This document shows positions 43,240-64,000 of a stretch of 64,000 bases of DNA, piece after piece (position 1 is the stretch's first letter; every line of letters begins with the position of its first letter). Under the pieces are notes generated by a model, which saw only the letters and a program-made list of their open reading frames with translations, was not told the DNA's origin and did not search any database. Both the position numbers and the translations under genes were made by a program. Origin of the DNA: Hemibagrus wyckioides (taxonomy: Eukaryota; Chordata; Actinopteri; Siluriformes; Bagridae); NCBI RefSeq assembly GCF_019097595.1, contig NC_080719.1:16513501-16577500 (forward strand), read 5' to 3'.

Positions 43240-43690
43240 TTTGGATGTTTTAAAAGTAACACCATCAATGTAAAATAAAAAACAGTGTGCATTCAGTGCT
43301 TTATACAATGGATTCAGGTTAATAAAGATGGTAGGAGCAGGTTTATGTTTAAAGTAGTGCCAAGATAGATCCATGTAGCATTTGCATAATAGTGAAAGAA
43401 CGCAGCAGTAGAGAATAATAAAGGCAAGGGGACACATGTAGTCTTTAAAGTACCAAAAGCAAAGCCCTGAGGAAGGGCAACAGAGGAGGATTTGTTCCTG
43501 TCAAACATAATGAAATGTTTCCTGAAACTTGAAAAAAAAAATCTGTGAGATAAGATGTGAACCAGGAGTGTAAATCCCAGTGATGCAAGGCATGTAGCTA
43601 GCATGTCATGTGAGACGGTATCATTTGCAGAGCGCAAAACAATGAGCAGTAGAATGCTAAGCTTCTGTGTGTCTGCAGACAAGAAAGTGT
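43240..43690 (-). pseudogene. Decayed LINE reverse transcriptase fragment
   Basis: On the minus strand, 43314-43682 reads NDTVSHDMLATCLASLGF, then a damaged PQGF..G.L stretch, then YANATWIYL where intact elements have a YADD-type catalytic motif followed by T-Q-hydrophobic-Y-L. The catalytic aspartates are lost. Neither the endonuclease nor the C-terminal parts are recognisable. Confidence 0.65.
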
Positions 43691-44593
43691 TATTTACAAC
43701 TCCCAGAGACCACAGTACCTAATGGTCAAGTGTCACGATTGGAAGGTGAAGACGGATACAAGTGCAGACAATTTATTAAAGTGCAGACAAACAACTAAAA
43801 ACAAGGACCTTAAAAATGAACCCTGGATACGTGGCAGAAAAATAGAGACTAGGGGGCAATACTATGACAAGCACATACAACAGCAACAACAATTACAGCA
43901 GAAGCTTTACCATTAGACACTGAAATACTAGAACTAAAACAGCAGCTAATCAAAAGATGTGAGTGATTAGTGAAATGTCCTGTGCTGGGGCTGATGGGTA
44001 GTATATGTCTGCACCCCTTTGGTGCTACTATGACATCGAGTTCATACAAGCTGCCTGAGGTACTTGGATCTGTATGATGAACAAACTTGATTTTTTTTTC
44101 CTACAGTTAATAAGCTCATTTGGATTTAGGCCTAGGTTTTTAGAATGGACATAATGTAGCTATTAGACTCTTTTCAAGATATGAAGTCAGAACAGATCTT
44201 CAAGTCTTCGAGGTAATTCCTAGGGAAACAAACAAAGCAGGAACAATATATTACAGTTGAAAAGCATTGACTAGGGATAGGAAGGAGCATAAGGGGGAAA
44301 GATATTTCTGTAGATTTTTGAGTCTCACAGCTGAGTCACACAGTTTGTCAGAGCCTGTGACAGCAGTTCTAGGCATGTGGGTTTGTTTGTTACTATTAGA
44401 GAGGAGACTTTTTAGCCTACAAAAGCACACTGGAGGAAAAATAAGTACAGCTTGTAGCATCAACTACAGCCTGATACTTAACTTTACCCTTCACTGTGAG
44501 GGCTGTAAGTTTTTCCGTGCTAAAAAAAGAAGAGCAAAACCAACCTGGGTTTGTTGGCCACTTTCTTATAAGCTCTAAAGCTACAGATAGCTA

Positions 44594-45380
44594 CACTAAA
44601 TTGCCAAAACTTTTGGGACACCCTTCCAAATCATTGAATTCAGGTGTTGTTTTTCAGAGGTTGGGCTCGGCCCCTTAGTTCCAATGAAAGGAACTCTTAA
44701 TGCTTCAGCATGCCAAGACATTTTGGACAATTTCATGCTCCCAACTTTGTGGGAACAGTTTGGGGATGACCCCTTCTTGTTCCAACATGACTGAACACCA
44801 GTGCACAAAGCAAGGTCCATAAAGACATGGATGAGGGAGTTTGGTGTGGAGTCCTGACCTCAACCTGATAGAACACCTCTGGGATGAATTAGAGCGGAGA
44901 CTGTGAGCCAGAACTTCTCGTCCAACATCAGTGCCTGACCTCACAAATGTGCTTTCAGAGGAATGGTCAAAAATTCCCATAAACTCACACCTAAACCTTG
45001 TGGAAAGCCTTCCCAGAAAAGTAGCTGTTATAGCTGCAAAGAGCAGGACAATTCCATATTAAATTCATGTGCATGTAAAGACAGACATCACAGTTTTGGA
45101 ATGGCTCACAGTCTCTGCTCTAATTCATCTCAAAGGTGTTCTATCAGGTTGAGGTCAGGTTGAGGTGAAGTTCCTCCACACCAAACTCACTCATCCATGT
45201 CTTTATGGACCTTGCTTTGTACACTGGTGTGTAGTCATGTTGGAGCAGGAAAAAAAAAAAGTTGGGAGGATGAAATTGACCAAAATGTCTTGGTATGCTG
45301 AAGCATTAAGAGTTCCTTTCACTGGAACTAAGGGGCCAAGCCTAAACCCTGAAAAACAACACCTGAATTCAATGATTTGG
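44594..45380 (+). mobile_element. Fold-back (palindromic) Tc1/mariner derivative, copy 1
   Basis: The left terminus CACTAAATTGCCAAAACTTT follows TA. A sense arm contains the end of a transposase frame ([16 protein letters not shown], about 44860-45030). After a short spacer, an inverted arm (45105-45380) repeats the same sequence backwards, ending exactly at the complement of 44626-44645. The arms would form a long hairpin. Frames are broken. Confidence 0.8.
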
Positions 45381-46359
45381 ATATGAATAGAGATAGTGGA
45401 ATAGTATTAAGCTTAGACAAAGAACTAAAGACTTTTCCAGACAATAACACTGCAATAAATAAGCAAAAACTTTCATTTTATTATTTATTATTAAGATATT
45501 CAAGTATTAAAAACTCCTCTAAACTCTGCCATAGAGTATTATAACCTAGATGAGTGATTGCAAGTTTTAAAATGTTTTCAAATCAGTTTAGCAATGCAAT
45601 TGTTTAACCCGGCTTACTCAGGTTGTACAGTGTTGGCGCATTTCTTTTTCTTGTTAAAAATACTTTTGAATATCTGTAATAAGAGAAAAATATAATATAA
45701 TGTCCTAAAAATATGTATAGTACCATTATTTTTTTATGGGATAAATAGGTAGATGCTTTACTCCAAAATTGTTGCTAGATATAAACAGTATTGTTATTTT
45801 TCTAAAATCTATTTTTGTTATTATTATTATTATTATGATTACTCGTTTACTTGCTTTTATTAAAGGCTACAGTAAATTAAAAGTCAAAGAGGTTTATCAA
45901 AGACTTTTAAACAGAATGTTGCTACCGGAGCAGTAGTGCCACCTGCTGATGACTATATATATATTTACATATATATATAAAACACACACACACACACAAA
46001 GGATGTTGGATTAAGATGAGTTTAGTGTACATAAACATCTATCTTAAATTATCTTGATGAGCATAAAATATATTGATAAAAAAATATATCTATATATATT
46101 GTTTTATTTCAGAATGTACAATATCTAATTAAAAATCTGTATTCTCTATAATATTCTATTTACTGTTAAAATATTTAAAATTAAAATATTCTGGGAATAT
46201 TTGACAATATCTGACTATTCAGCATCTGTAGTTTTACACTTTGGGTTCAAATCTCAAACGCGTACGTAAATCCCTACATAGGTACACTTTGTAGGATGTA
46301 AACGAAAGGACCGTGTAGTATACTCGGTGTTCCAAATAACGTGGATTGAAAAGCAACCG
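45381..46359. other. AT-rich eef2 upstream flank
   Basis: TATATA- and CA-rich sequence (45954-45999) with no coding frames. CpG content rises only from about 46230 toward the eef2 promoter. Confidence 0.5.
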
Positions 46360-46440
46360 TTTCCTGACGTCGCCACGCAACATTACGCGTGACGCACACT
46401 TGCTATATATATTCTTACGTGTTGACGTCAACGGTCTCTT
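46360..46440 (+). promoter_or_regulatory. eef2 core promoter: CRE sites, TATA box and 5' TOP start
   Basis: TGACGTCG (46365-46372), TGACGCA (46390-46396), an AT-rich TATATATA (46404-46410) and a perfect palindromic CRE TGACGTCA (46423-46430) precede a pyrimidine tract beginning CTCTTCCC near 46436-46438. A C followed by a pyrimidine run, about 30 bp after the TATA, is what is expected of a terminal oligopyrimidine mRNA. eEF2 mRNA is a known TOP mRNA, translated under mTOR control. The start site is inferred from these spacings. Confidence 0.7.
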
Positions 46441-46522
46441 CCCTGCCTATGCCTTGTTGAGGTAGGCAGTGTAAAATTTGTGTCTGCTTCGCCGAACAGC
46501 GAATCCAACAACATCCGTCAAA

Positions 46523-51412
<4,890 letters not shown>

Positions 51413-51493
51413 AGCTCCCATTGAGGGACTGGACTGTACAGAACATCATGAGCACTATTGCTTGCCAAAACATGCGATCGAGAAGTTAACATT

Positions 51494-51509
51494 AATAAAG
51501 AAAAATAAA
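51494..51509 (+). terminator. eef2 polyadenylation signals
   Basis: Two AATAAA hexamers, at 51494-51499 and 51504-51509, lie about 85-95 nt after the eef2 stop. The short 3' UTR is typical of this gene. Confidence 0.75.
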
Positions 51510-51960
51510 AATGGTATTGTGGACATTACTGTCAATTCATGATTATTTGATACTTATGCCATTACCTTTACATATGTGGCTAAAATGGTATTAAATACAC
51601 AATGATCAACTTCTGTACTTTGCTTCCTTATTTAGATGCTTGCTTAAAGCAGTGTTCTTTTTCAATAAGAGAGAAATAGTGCAGTTAATAGAATTAATCT
51701 ATAATCAGGCTGTATCAGTGGGTTCAGCATGGTACTGTATTAGTGGTTCTGCAGTAGTAGGGATTTTGCTCCTGTTCAAGATCTTCACTTTCCTTTAGAT
51801 ACCACATTTTTATTCCACTCCAGACGATGCTGAAATTCGTGTGAATGAACCCAAAAGTAATCTGATTTCACTTGCTCTTGATCACATCTTCGACCTCTGA
51901 AGGGTTCCGGTGTGAATCCAGTTAGCAAGTATTACATTTCTTAAGAGAAGAAGCACAGAC

Positions 51961-51966
51961 TTTAAT
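51961..51966 (-). terminator. Candidate btbd2 polyadenylation signal (ATTAAA)
   Basis: ATTAAA on the minus strand lies 676 nt after the btbd2 stop. It would give a 3' UTR of about 0.7 kb that ends some 400 bp from the end of eef2. Confidence 0.4.
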
Positions 51967-52642
51967 TGAACATACATGATGTATTTACAGCACTTTTACA
52001 ATGACAGAAACAAAGTACATAAGCAGTACATACATTCATTTAAGTTATCCTCATTCTGTTCAAAATTAGAATCGCATTCTGAATGCAAGTGCTCCATCAG
52101 AATTGGTACTGAAGATTATCAGGGGCATTACAGTTCAACACCATTCCTTGTAAACATACTTTTCTGCTATTTTTCAACATCTGTATGCCTCAGAAAATGT
52201 AACAGTCTGTATTTCAAACAAATGTAGTGTATTTTGCCCAAACACGATTTGCAGTTGTGTCTGGGTCAAAAGTGCATCAGTGCAACTCCAGAACATCTAA
52301 ACATTATTTACTAGAGTCAAAATGTGGACCCAGTTCAGACCCGTTTAACACTAAACTAAACTGAACTTCAGCTGTCTGTTACTGACTTGGTAAAGCTCTA
52401 ATGACAGCATCTGACCAATCAGATGTCACAATTTGGTCACGTGTTTAGCCATATACGATGAGGTGCTACACAGGTAGAAAAACAAATCCATACCCAAAAG
52501 CACAACTGGGTACATGATAGACTCAAACAAAAAAAAAATAAAAATCATTATTTGGTTACTGATGTGTACACCAGAGTAGTTCACTGAAAGAGTAATAAGT
52601 ATTGAAGCAGTCCACACGCATTGAACAGATCCACGTCCATCA

Positions 52643-58810
<6,168 letters not shown>

Positions 58811-58930
58811 CTTGCACGGCGAGCACTGCAGGCTGGGCTGGAATAAACGCACACAACAGCGCATAACCAGAAATACGGGCTAAATGAGTCGAGAGGGCGG
58901 AGAGAAATGGCTCGCCCAGCCGTCACTTCA

Positions 58931-60071
58931 CTGTCTTCCATTACAAATAAAATTTGGTGTTTTTACATAAACTCATGTCGCCCCAGGTTTGTCTCCAAGC
59001 TTTGGTTAAGCTCCACGGGTCCCAGTAGCAGAGTGATGTATATAAAAAGAGAGAATATATATAATTTCTAATAATTTCCTATTCGCATCCCATTTCAATA
59101 AACAACAACATCCCATCTCACAGATGAGTAAATGTATTCATTTTTATTTTTATTTTATTTATTTGTTTGTCTATTTTTTATCTTAACAATACACATCTGT
59201 TTTCAGTACATTCATGAGTCATAATGCTATTTATTTAAAAAAAAAAAAAGAATAATATTCTCATATGTAAAAAAAACAAACAAAAAACAAAAAAAAACTC
59301 TTCCTCTAAAAAAAAGTATCATATGAGTAGTTTTGCTTTATTGATTTGTAAACTTGATTTGATCTTTTAAAAGTTTTTACACTACGACTATGAACAATTT
59401 ACCCTGATATGGCATCAGGGGTCCCCATCCTGTATGAAAGTCTAGTTCCACACCACAAATGATTATTTATACTGGTTCAAGTCCAACCAGGAATTACGAC
59501 AGAAAGTGTGTTAAGATTTTGTAGTTAACTTTCTAAATGAGTTGTAAATAGCATTCACAAACAGCCAGACCTCTTTACATCATTTTAGAGAGATTTTTTC
59601 CCAAAAAAATGTATTTCAGTATAATTAAATTAGTAATCCTGACAGGCGTCCAAAATTATTAATGGCAACATTTAAGGTTATCCACAGGGTTAAAGTCATA
59701 TAAAGTCTAACAGTAGCTGTAAAGAGTGCAGTTATATTATTAAGGTAATAACACGCTTACCGGTGAGTCTAAAGACGGAAGTAATCATTCCTTTGAAAAC
59801 TCTTTAGGATGTCTGCTTCTAATATCTACTCACCTAGAGATCTGGCACACTGCGCGTGCGTGTGTGTGTGTGTGTGTGTGTGTGTCAACAGCTGCCTGTA
59901 GTCTCACTGTGTAGTGCTGCCTAATGAGTCAGCGTTTCTGTCTGAAGGCTGGTGGATTGAGACGGACTTCTCAGCTAGCGATACATTACGTCAACACCGC
60001 CGTCTGGTGGTCACGTCACTGTTACTATTTCTTAATGTCAGTCCTCTGAAAAGTATCTGTCAATATACATA
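58931..60071. other. Spacer upstream of btbd2
   Basis: A-rich and T-rich low-complexity sequence (59130-59310). No exon or promoter was recognised. Confidence 0.5.
59858..59885. repeat. (TG)n microsatellite
   Basis: CGTGCG passing into TG repeats. Confidence 0.9.
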
Positions 60072-60680
60072 CACTATATTGCCAAAAGTTGAATTCAGGT
60101 GTTGTTTTTCAGGGGTTGAGCTTGGCCCCTTAGTTCCAGTGAAAGGAACTCTTAATGCTTCAGTATACCAAGACATTTTGTACCATTTTATGCTCCCAAC
60201 TTTGTAAGAACAGTTTGAGCATGCCCTCTTCCTGTCCCAACTTGACTGTGCAACAGTGCACAAAGCAAGGTCCATAAAGACATGGATGAATTTGGTGTGG
60301 AGGAACTTGACTGGCCTGTGCAGAGTCCTGACCTCAACCTGATAGAACACCTTTGGGATGAATTAGAGCGGAGACTGCGAGCCAGGCCTTCTCGTCTAAC
60401 ATCAGTGCCTGATCTCACAAATGCGCTTCTAGTGGAATGGTCAAAAATTCCCATAAACACACTCCTAAACCTTGTGGAAAGCCTTCCCAGCAGAGTTGAA
60501 GCTGTTATAGCTGCAAAGGACGGGCCATGTCCATAAAACATTCATGTGCATGTAAAGGCAGACATCCCAGTTTTGGAATGGCTCAGATTCTCCGCTCTAA
60601 TTCATCCCAGAGGTGTTCTATCAGGTTGAGGTCAGGACTCTGTGCAGGCCAGTCAAGTTCCTCCACACCAAACTTTTGGG
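60072..60680 (+). mobile_element. Fold-back Tc1/mariner derivative, copy 2
   Basis: Begins TA-CACTATATTGCCAAAAGT. 60282-60536 still encodes the C-terminal part of a DDE transposase ([19 protein letters not shown] with the third acidic residue, then LLVEWSKIPIN and RVEAVIAAKDG). An inverted partial arm (60580-60680) repeats the region encoding that motif. The junction TTTTGGAATGGCTCA (60571-60585) is the same as in copy 1 (45094-45108). Confidence 0.8.
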
Positions 60681-60722
60681 TGTGTGTGTGTGTGTGTGTG
60701 CTATTTGAATAGGTTTAAACTT

Positions 60723-60724
<2 letters not shown>

Positions 60725-60768
<44 letters not shown>
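60725..60768. repeat. (AAT)n microsatellite
   Basis: About 15 AAT units shortly after the fold-back element. Confidence 0.95.
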
Positions 60769-60769
<1 letters not shown>

Positions 60770-61200
60770 TGTGTGCAATTCTGTAGTAATTATGTGGCTA
60801 TACAATAAAACACTTCACTAGGCTATTGCTTGCCAGCTTGGAAAAGCTGAATAAACCTGAAATTGTACCATGTTTATATACATTGTGCACACACATAGAT
60901 AATATTAATAATATGAGACAATTTTACTTTTTTCTTGTGTACATAAACTGTAGCCTATGACCACCATCACTGCTTTCTCTCACCATTTCACCATTTCTCT
61001 CAGCTGACTGTAACAGAGATCATAGTCAGGAATTTGAAATATCTTGGCCGTGTTCTACCTTGAATAGTTCCCTAGATAAAGGTACCTTAGCGGCCGCCAT
61101 TTTGCAGTAGCATTGGATTGGGACAGGACAGAACTTGCTGCTTTAGGCTATTTCCCTTGGCTTTAGACATGCCCAATGTAGAATGGAGAGGGCTGTTAGA

Positions 61201-61373
61201 ATGGCGCCGCTCCACCCACTCAGATATAACCAATCATTTTTTAAGAAAGCCATCCTGACTGACCAATCATTTGTTGTGAATTCATTCCAAGCAAACCTCG
61301 TCGTCCAATCAGCGTTGAGAACACGCCGCACACTATTATGCGCTTGTTGATTTGGGGGACACAATCTACCCAG
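61201..61373 (+). promoter_or_regulatory. hmg20b promoter with three CCAAT boxes and probable non-coding exon 1
   Basis: CCAAT boxes at 61230-61234, 61263-61267 and 61305-61309 are all in the same orientation, with spacings of 33 and 42 bp, typical of NF-Y-driven TATA-less promoters. A CCATTTTG motif (YY1-like) near 61095 and CG-rich stretches lie upstream. A strong donor CCAG|GTAAGC at 61373/61374 is likely the end of an untranslated first exon that joins to about 62380-62395. The exon start was not determined. Confidence 0.5.
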
Positions 61374-62034
61374 GTAAGCTAAATTGATGTACCTCTAGCA
61401 TATCTATCTATATAATGGATATAAAAATTTTAATAAAATCAGCCGGTGCTTTTAATATAAATGGATTTCTAAAATCCTGTGGATTATTCTATTTTTACGC
61501 ACCGCCATGGCTTTGATCTAGATACGAGTTTACATCAGTGCTAAGTGTTTAGCTTTGCTAACTGTTTTGCCAGTGTTAATAATTGCTGGTTAGGTTGAGC
61601 TAGCGCTAGCATTAGCTATTTAACGCTTGCTAACATTAGAAACAAGAGCAAGTATTAACTCCAAATTCCAAACCATTTTAATATTCCTTATTACAGGACG
61701 AAAACAGCTGTTGGTGAATAAATAAAACAAGAATGTATACTGTATTGAGTAGTTTTAAATAGAAAGAATTCTTCCGGGGCTGCAACCAAATACCTCTGTA
61801 GAGGATATGTAGTGCACTACTTACGGCGAAGAAGCCATTCTGTCTTTCCCTGTGTAGTGTACTTAGCTAGGGAATATGGATACATTTGGCATTCAGCATA
61901 AATTACAAAATATTTTGCTCATCTCGCTATAGAATACAAATTACAATTTTACAAAATTGTAATGTTGCCAATTTAGCTGGTTAGTGCATTATGAGTGATG
62001 CTTAAGAAGAATTAACTAATTAGAAAGGCAGAGT

Positions 62035-62290
62035 CACTTTGGATCTGGAGCCTATCCTAGGTGCAAGGTGGGAATACACCCTGCATGCAGTGTTTGACCA
62101 TTACATGGCACTGGGCACACATGCATTTACTGCTAGAAGCAATTCAGAGTAGCCAAGCCATCTACATGAATGTAATATGGAAATGGGAGGAAAGCAGAGA
62201 AATCGCGTAGATTTTGTGAAAACATGCACGGATCGAACCGTGGACCCTGAAGCTGTGAGGTTGCATTACTACCCACTGCACTACTTAACA
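62035..62290 (+). mobile_element. Dispersed fish repeat in hmg20b intron 1
   Basis: Contains GATCTGGAGCCTATCCTAGG, GGTGGGAATACACCCTG, AATTCAGAGTAGCC and ATCGAACCGTGGACCCTG, the ordered blocks of a very common teleost repeat with a B-box-like ATCGAACC at its end. It lies between the presumed non-coding exon 1 and coding exon 2 of hmg20b. Confidence 0.6.
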
Positions 62291-62394
62291 TGTTGTTTAG
62301 CCTTACTCTTAAGCTAGTGCTGACTTCCTGGTTATGTGTCCCTGAATTCTGATCTCCAGTCATAATTATTTCATCCTAGGTTCTTTAGGAACAG

Positions 62395-62406
62395 ATGAAT
62401 CTGTAA
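62395..62406 (+). promoter_or_regulatory. Three-codon upstream ORF overlapping the hmg20b start (TAATG)
   Basis: ATG-AAT-CTG-TAA sits directly before the hmg20b ATG, and the last A of its stop is the first base of the start codon. It belongs to the mRNA only if the acceptor is at the CCTAG near 62379 or the TTTAG near 62388, which are the likely sites. Termination-reinitiation could couple the two. Confidence 0.4.
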
Positions 62407-63779
62407 TGGGGGGAGTAAAACAAGAGCAAAGCGATGGTCCTGGATCAAAAGGTTTTCATCATTCAGACTCAACACAGGAAGAGGTAAGAATTGTAACAAG
62501 TTAAACTTTTATGGATTGTCATTACTATTATGTTTGAAATATTTAAATTTACCTGCTTCACAAATGCAACTTGTCCAGAACAATAATTCACTCAATGCTC
62601 AGCCTGTGAAGAAGCGTGGCTGGCCCAAAGGAAAAAAGCGAAAGAAGGTCTTACCCAATGGTCCCAAGGCTCCAGTGACTGGCTATGTGCGCTTCCTGAA
62701 TGAAAGACGAGAACATATCCGTGCATTGCACCCTGACCTCCCTTTCCCTGAGATTACCAAGAGACTCGGGGCCGAGTGGAGCCGCCTAGCTCCCCATGAC
62801 AAACAGGTAATTTCCCACACATCTCACACATTTGTGAGGCTATTACCAGGTTAAGTATTATGTACTTGCATAATCCTGTGAGTGCATATTAAATTCTATT
62901 TGCTTGCAGCGTTACCTGGATGAAGCGGAGCGGGAAAAAGTGCAGTATGCAAGGGAACTGAAGGAGTACCAGAAAAGCGAAGCCTACCAGATCACCAGTG
63001 CCAAGATCCAAGACAAAAGAATTAAGAAAGGTCAGAATAATTTATTAGTAATCAATGCGTTATTTGCTGCATGGAGCAATTTATAATTGTGTGCAATATT
63101 CATTGATGATTTTACTTGTAATTTAGAAACTATATGATCATGGGTTGTGAATCTTTACAGAACTCATAGATCTTCGTTCTGTATTGAAACTGAATGCAAA
63201 AATGTTTTTCCTTTTTTTTTTTCTTTTTTTTTTTTTTTAGAGGAGTTAACATCTGTTATTATAAATGCCAATAGTTCAGGATCAGCAGCTCTTAAGGTAT
63301 GTTTTAAAGGCTGGAATGCAACAAGCTATGTTCAGATTTTTCTTTTTATTTATTCTTCAGTATGTAAATGACTTATACGTTATATATCATTTACTGCATT
63401 CTGTTCTACAGACTTCAGATCTCTCTAGCAGATTCGACGTGCCCATTTTTACAGAAGAGTTCCTCGATCAGAACAAAGGTACAAGCATCATTATATAATG
63501 CAGAAAAACTTGCTACTGGATGGAAGTAGTTCTTTTTACAGAATGTTTTATTTTACCCCACAGCACGGGAGGCTGAGCTTCGACGGCTGCGTAAGGCCAA
63601 CGTGGAGTTTGAGGAGCAGAACACCATTCTGCAAAAGCACATAGCTGAGATGTTTAGTGCCAAAGAGCGTCTGGAGGCCGAGCTTGGTCAGGATGAGCTG
63701 CGCACACAGGCTCTGCACCGCCGCCTGCAGGCCATCAAACAGACGCTGGTCACCAGCCTGGCTACTGTGCCCCTGCCAG
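62406..63779 (+). CDS. hmg20b: High mobility group protein 20B (BRAF35), 5' part, cut by the window edge
   Basis: Six coding exons are present: 62406-62483, 62579-62806, 62910-63030, 63241-63296, 63412-63478, 63564-63779. They join in phase to 255 residues, and the last exon or exons lie beyond 64000. Family role: a DNA-bending subunit of the LSD1-CoREST (BHC) complex that represses neuronal genes. Seen: VKQEQSD near the N-terminus, matching the VKQE of human HMG20B; a basic stretch [13 protein letters not shown] (37-49); an HMG box at about 55-125 ([17 protein letters not shown] to SEAYQ); [16 protein letters not shown]; and a coiled coil (about 184-250) ending in [25 protein letters not shown] residues favour HMG20B over HMG20A. 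The exon 5 acceptor is preceded by a nearly pure pyrimidine run of more than 30 nt. The exon 4 donor is GTCAGA, weaker than its neighbours. Confidence 0.94.
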
Positions 63780-64000
63780 GTCAGTGATTGTGTTTGTTTT
63801 GAAACCGTTCAGCATTACACTACTGAGATCGAGTCTCCAACATCCAAAACCTTGTGTATGTTGCTATACTAATGAGCAGATGACCAGAAATTACAGTGGT
63901 CTGGAAATATTTCATGATTAATGATAGCAGATCATACTGTCTTATGTCAAAACACCTTATGGTATCTGTCTGGTAAGCAGAGAGCATCTGGTCGGCCAGC

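Noticed and set aside
43129..43437. Hydrophobic 102-residue minus-strand frame
   Set aside because: It overlaps the LINE reverse transcriptase remnant in another frame; no homology recognised.
63960..64000. Possible next hmg20b exon at the right edge
   Set aside because: The bases after GTAAGCAG do not encode the expected continuation after VPLPG, so the exon is taken to lie outside the window.

Overview
This is nuclear genomic DNA from a teleost fish. The protein-coding genes are vertebrate, with GT/AG-split exons. The spacers are AT-rich and full of Tc1/mariner remnants, tRNA-derived SINEs, LINE 3' ends with TTGAATC tails, and long TATC and CA microsatellites, as is usual in ray-finned fish. 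The repeat mix suggests an ostariophysan such as a catfish, but that is a weak inference. Five genes are supported: a single-exon relaxin-family peptide GPCR of the RXFP3 type (25.0-26.2 kb, minus), creb3l3 (29.9-36.0 kb, 10 coding exons, minus), eef2 (46.5-51.4 kb, 13 exons, plus), btbd2 (52.6-58.8 kb, 9 exons, minus) and the 5' part of hmg20b (first exon about 61.3 kb, coding from 62.4 kb, plus, running off the right edge). Exon joins were worked out by hand from splice sites and reading phase. They give 858 residues for eEF2, exactly the vertebrate length, 430 for CREB3L3 and 586 for BTBD2. eef2 intron 6 also holds a box C/D snoRNA that looks like SNORD37. Layout: 1-25 kb is a gene desert with SINEs, two L2/CR1-like LINE 3' ends, a Tc1-derived MITE, a directly duplicated unknown block (15.06 and 16.09 kb) and a degenerate AT-rich minisatellite (21.9-22.4 kb). 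25-36 kb holds the rxfp3-like gene and creb3l3. 36-46 kb is a second desert with four kinds of mobile-element debris and GATA/GACA-type microsatellites. 46-59 kb holds eef2 and btbd2 tail to tail. 59-61 kb holds a fold-back Tc1 derivative, and the NF-Y-type promoter of hmg20b follows. The genes are not an operon or a pathway. creb3l3, eef2, btbd2 and hmg20b all have human counterparts on 19p13.3, so the window is a piece of that ancient conserved block with an rxfp3-type receptor that is not there in human. No novel enzymatic, defence or phage-like system is visible. The most interesting items are the intronic snoRNA, a dispersed palindromic element built from Tc1 transposase pieces, DR1 nuclear-receptor sites upstream of creb3l3, short upstream ORFs on two genes, and the unexplained duplicated block.
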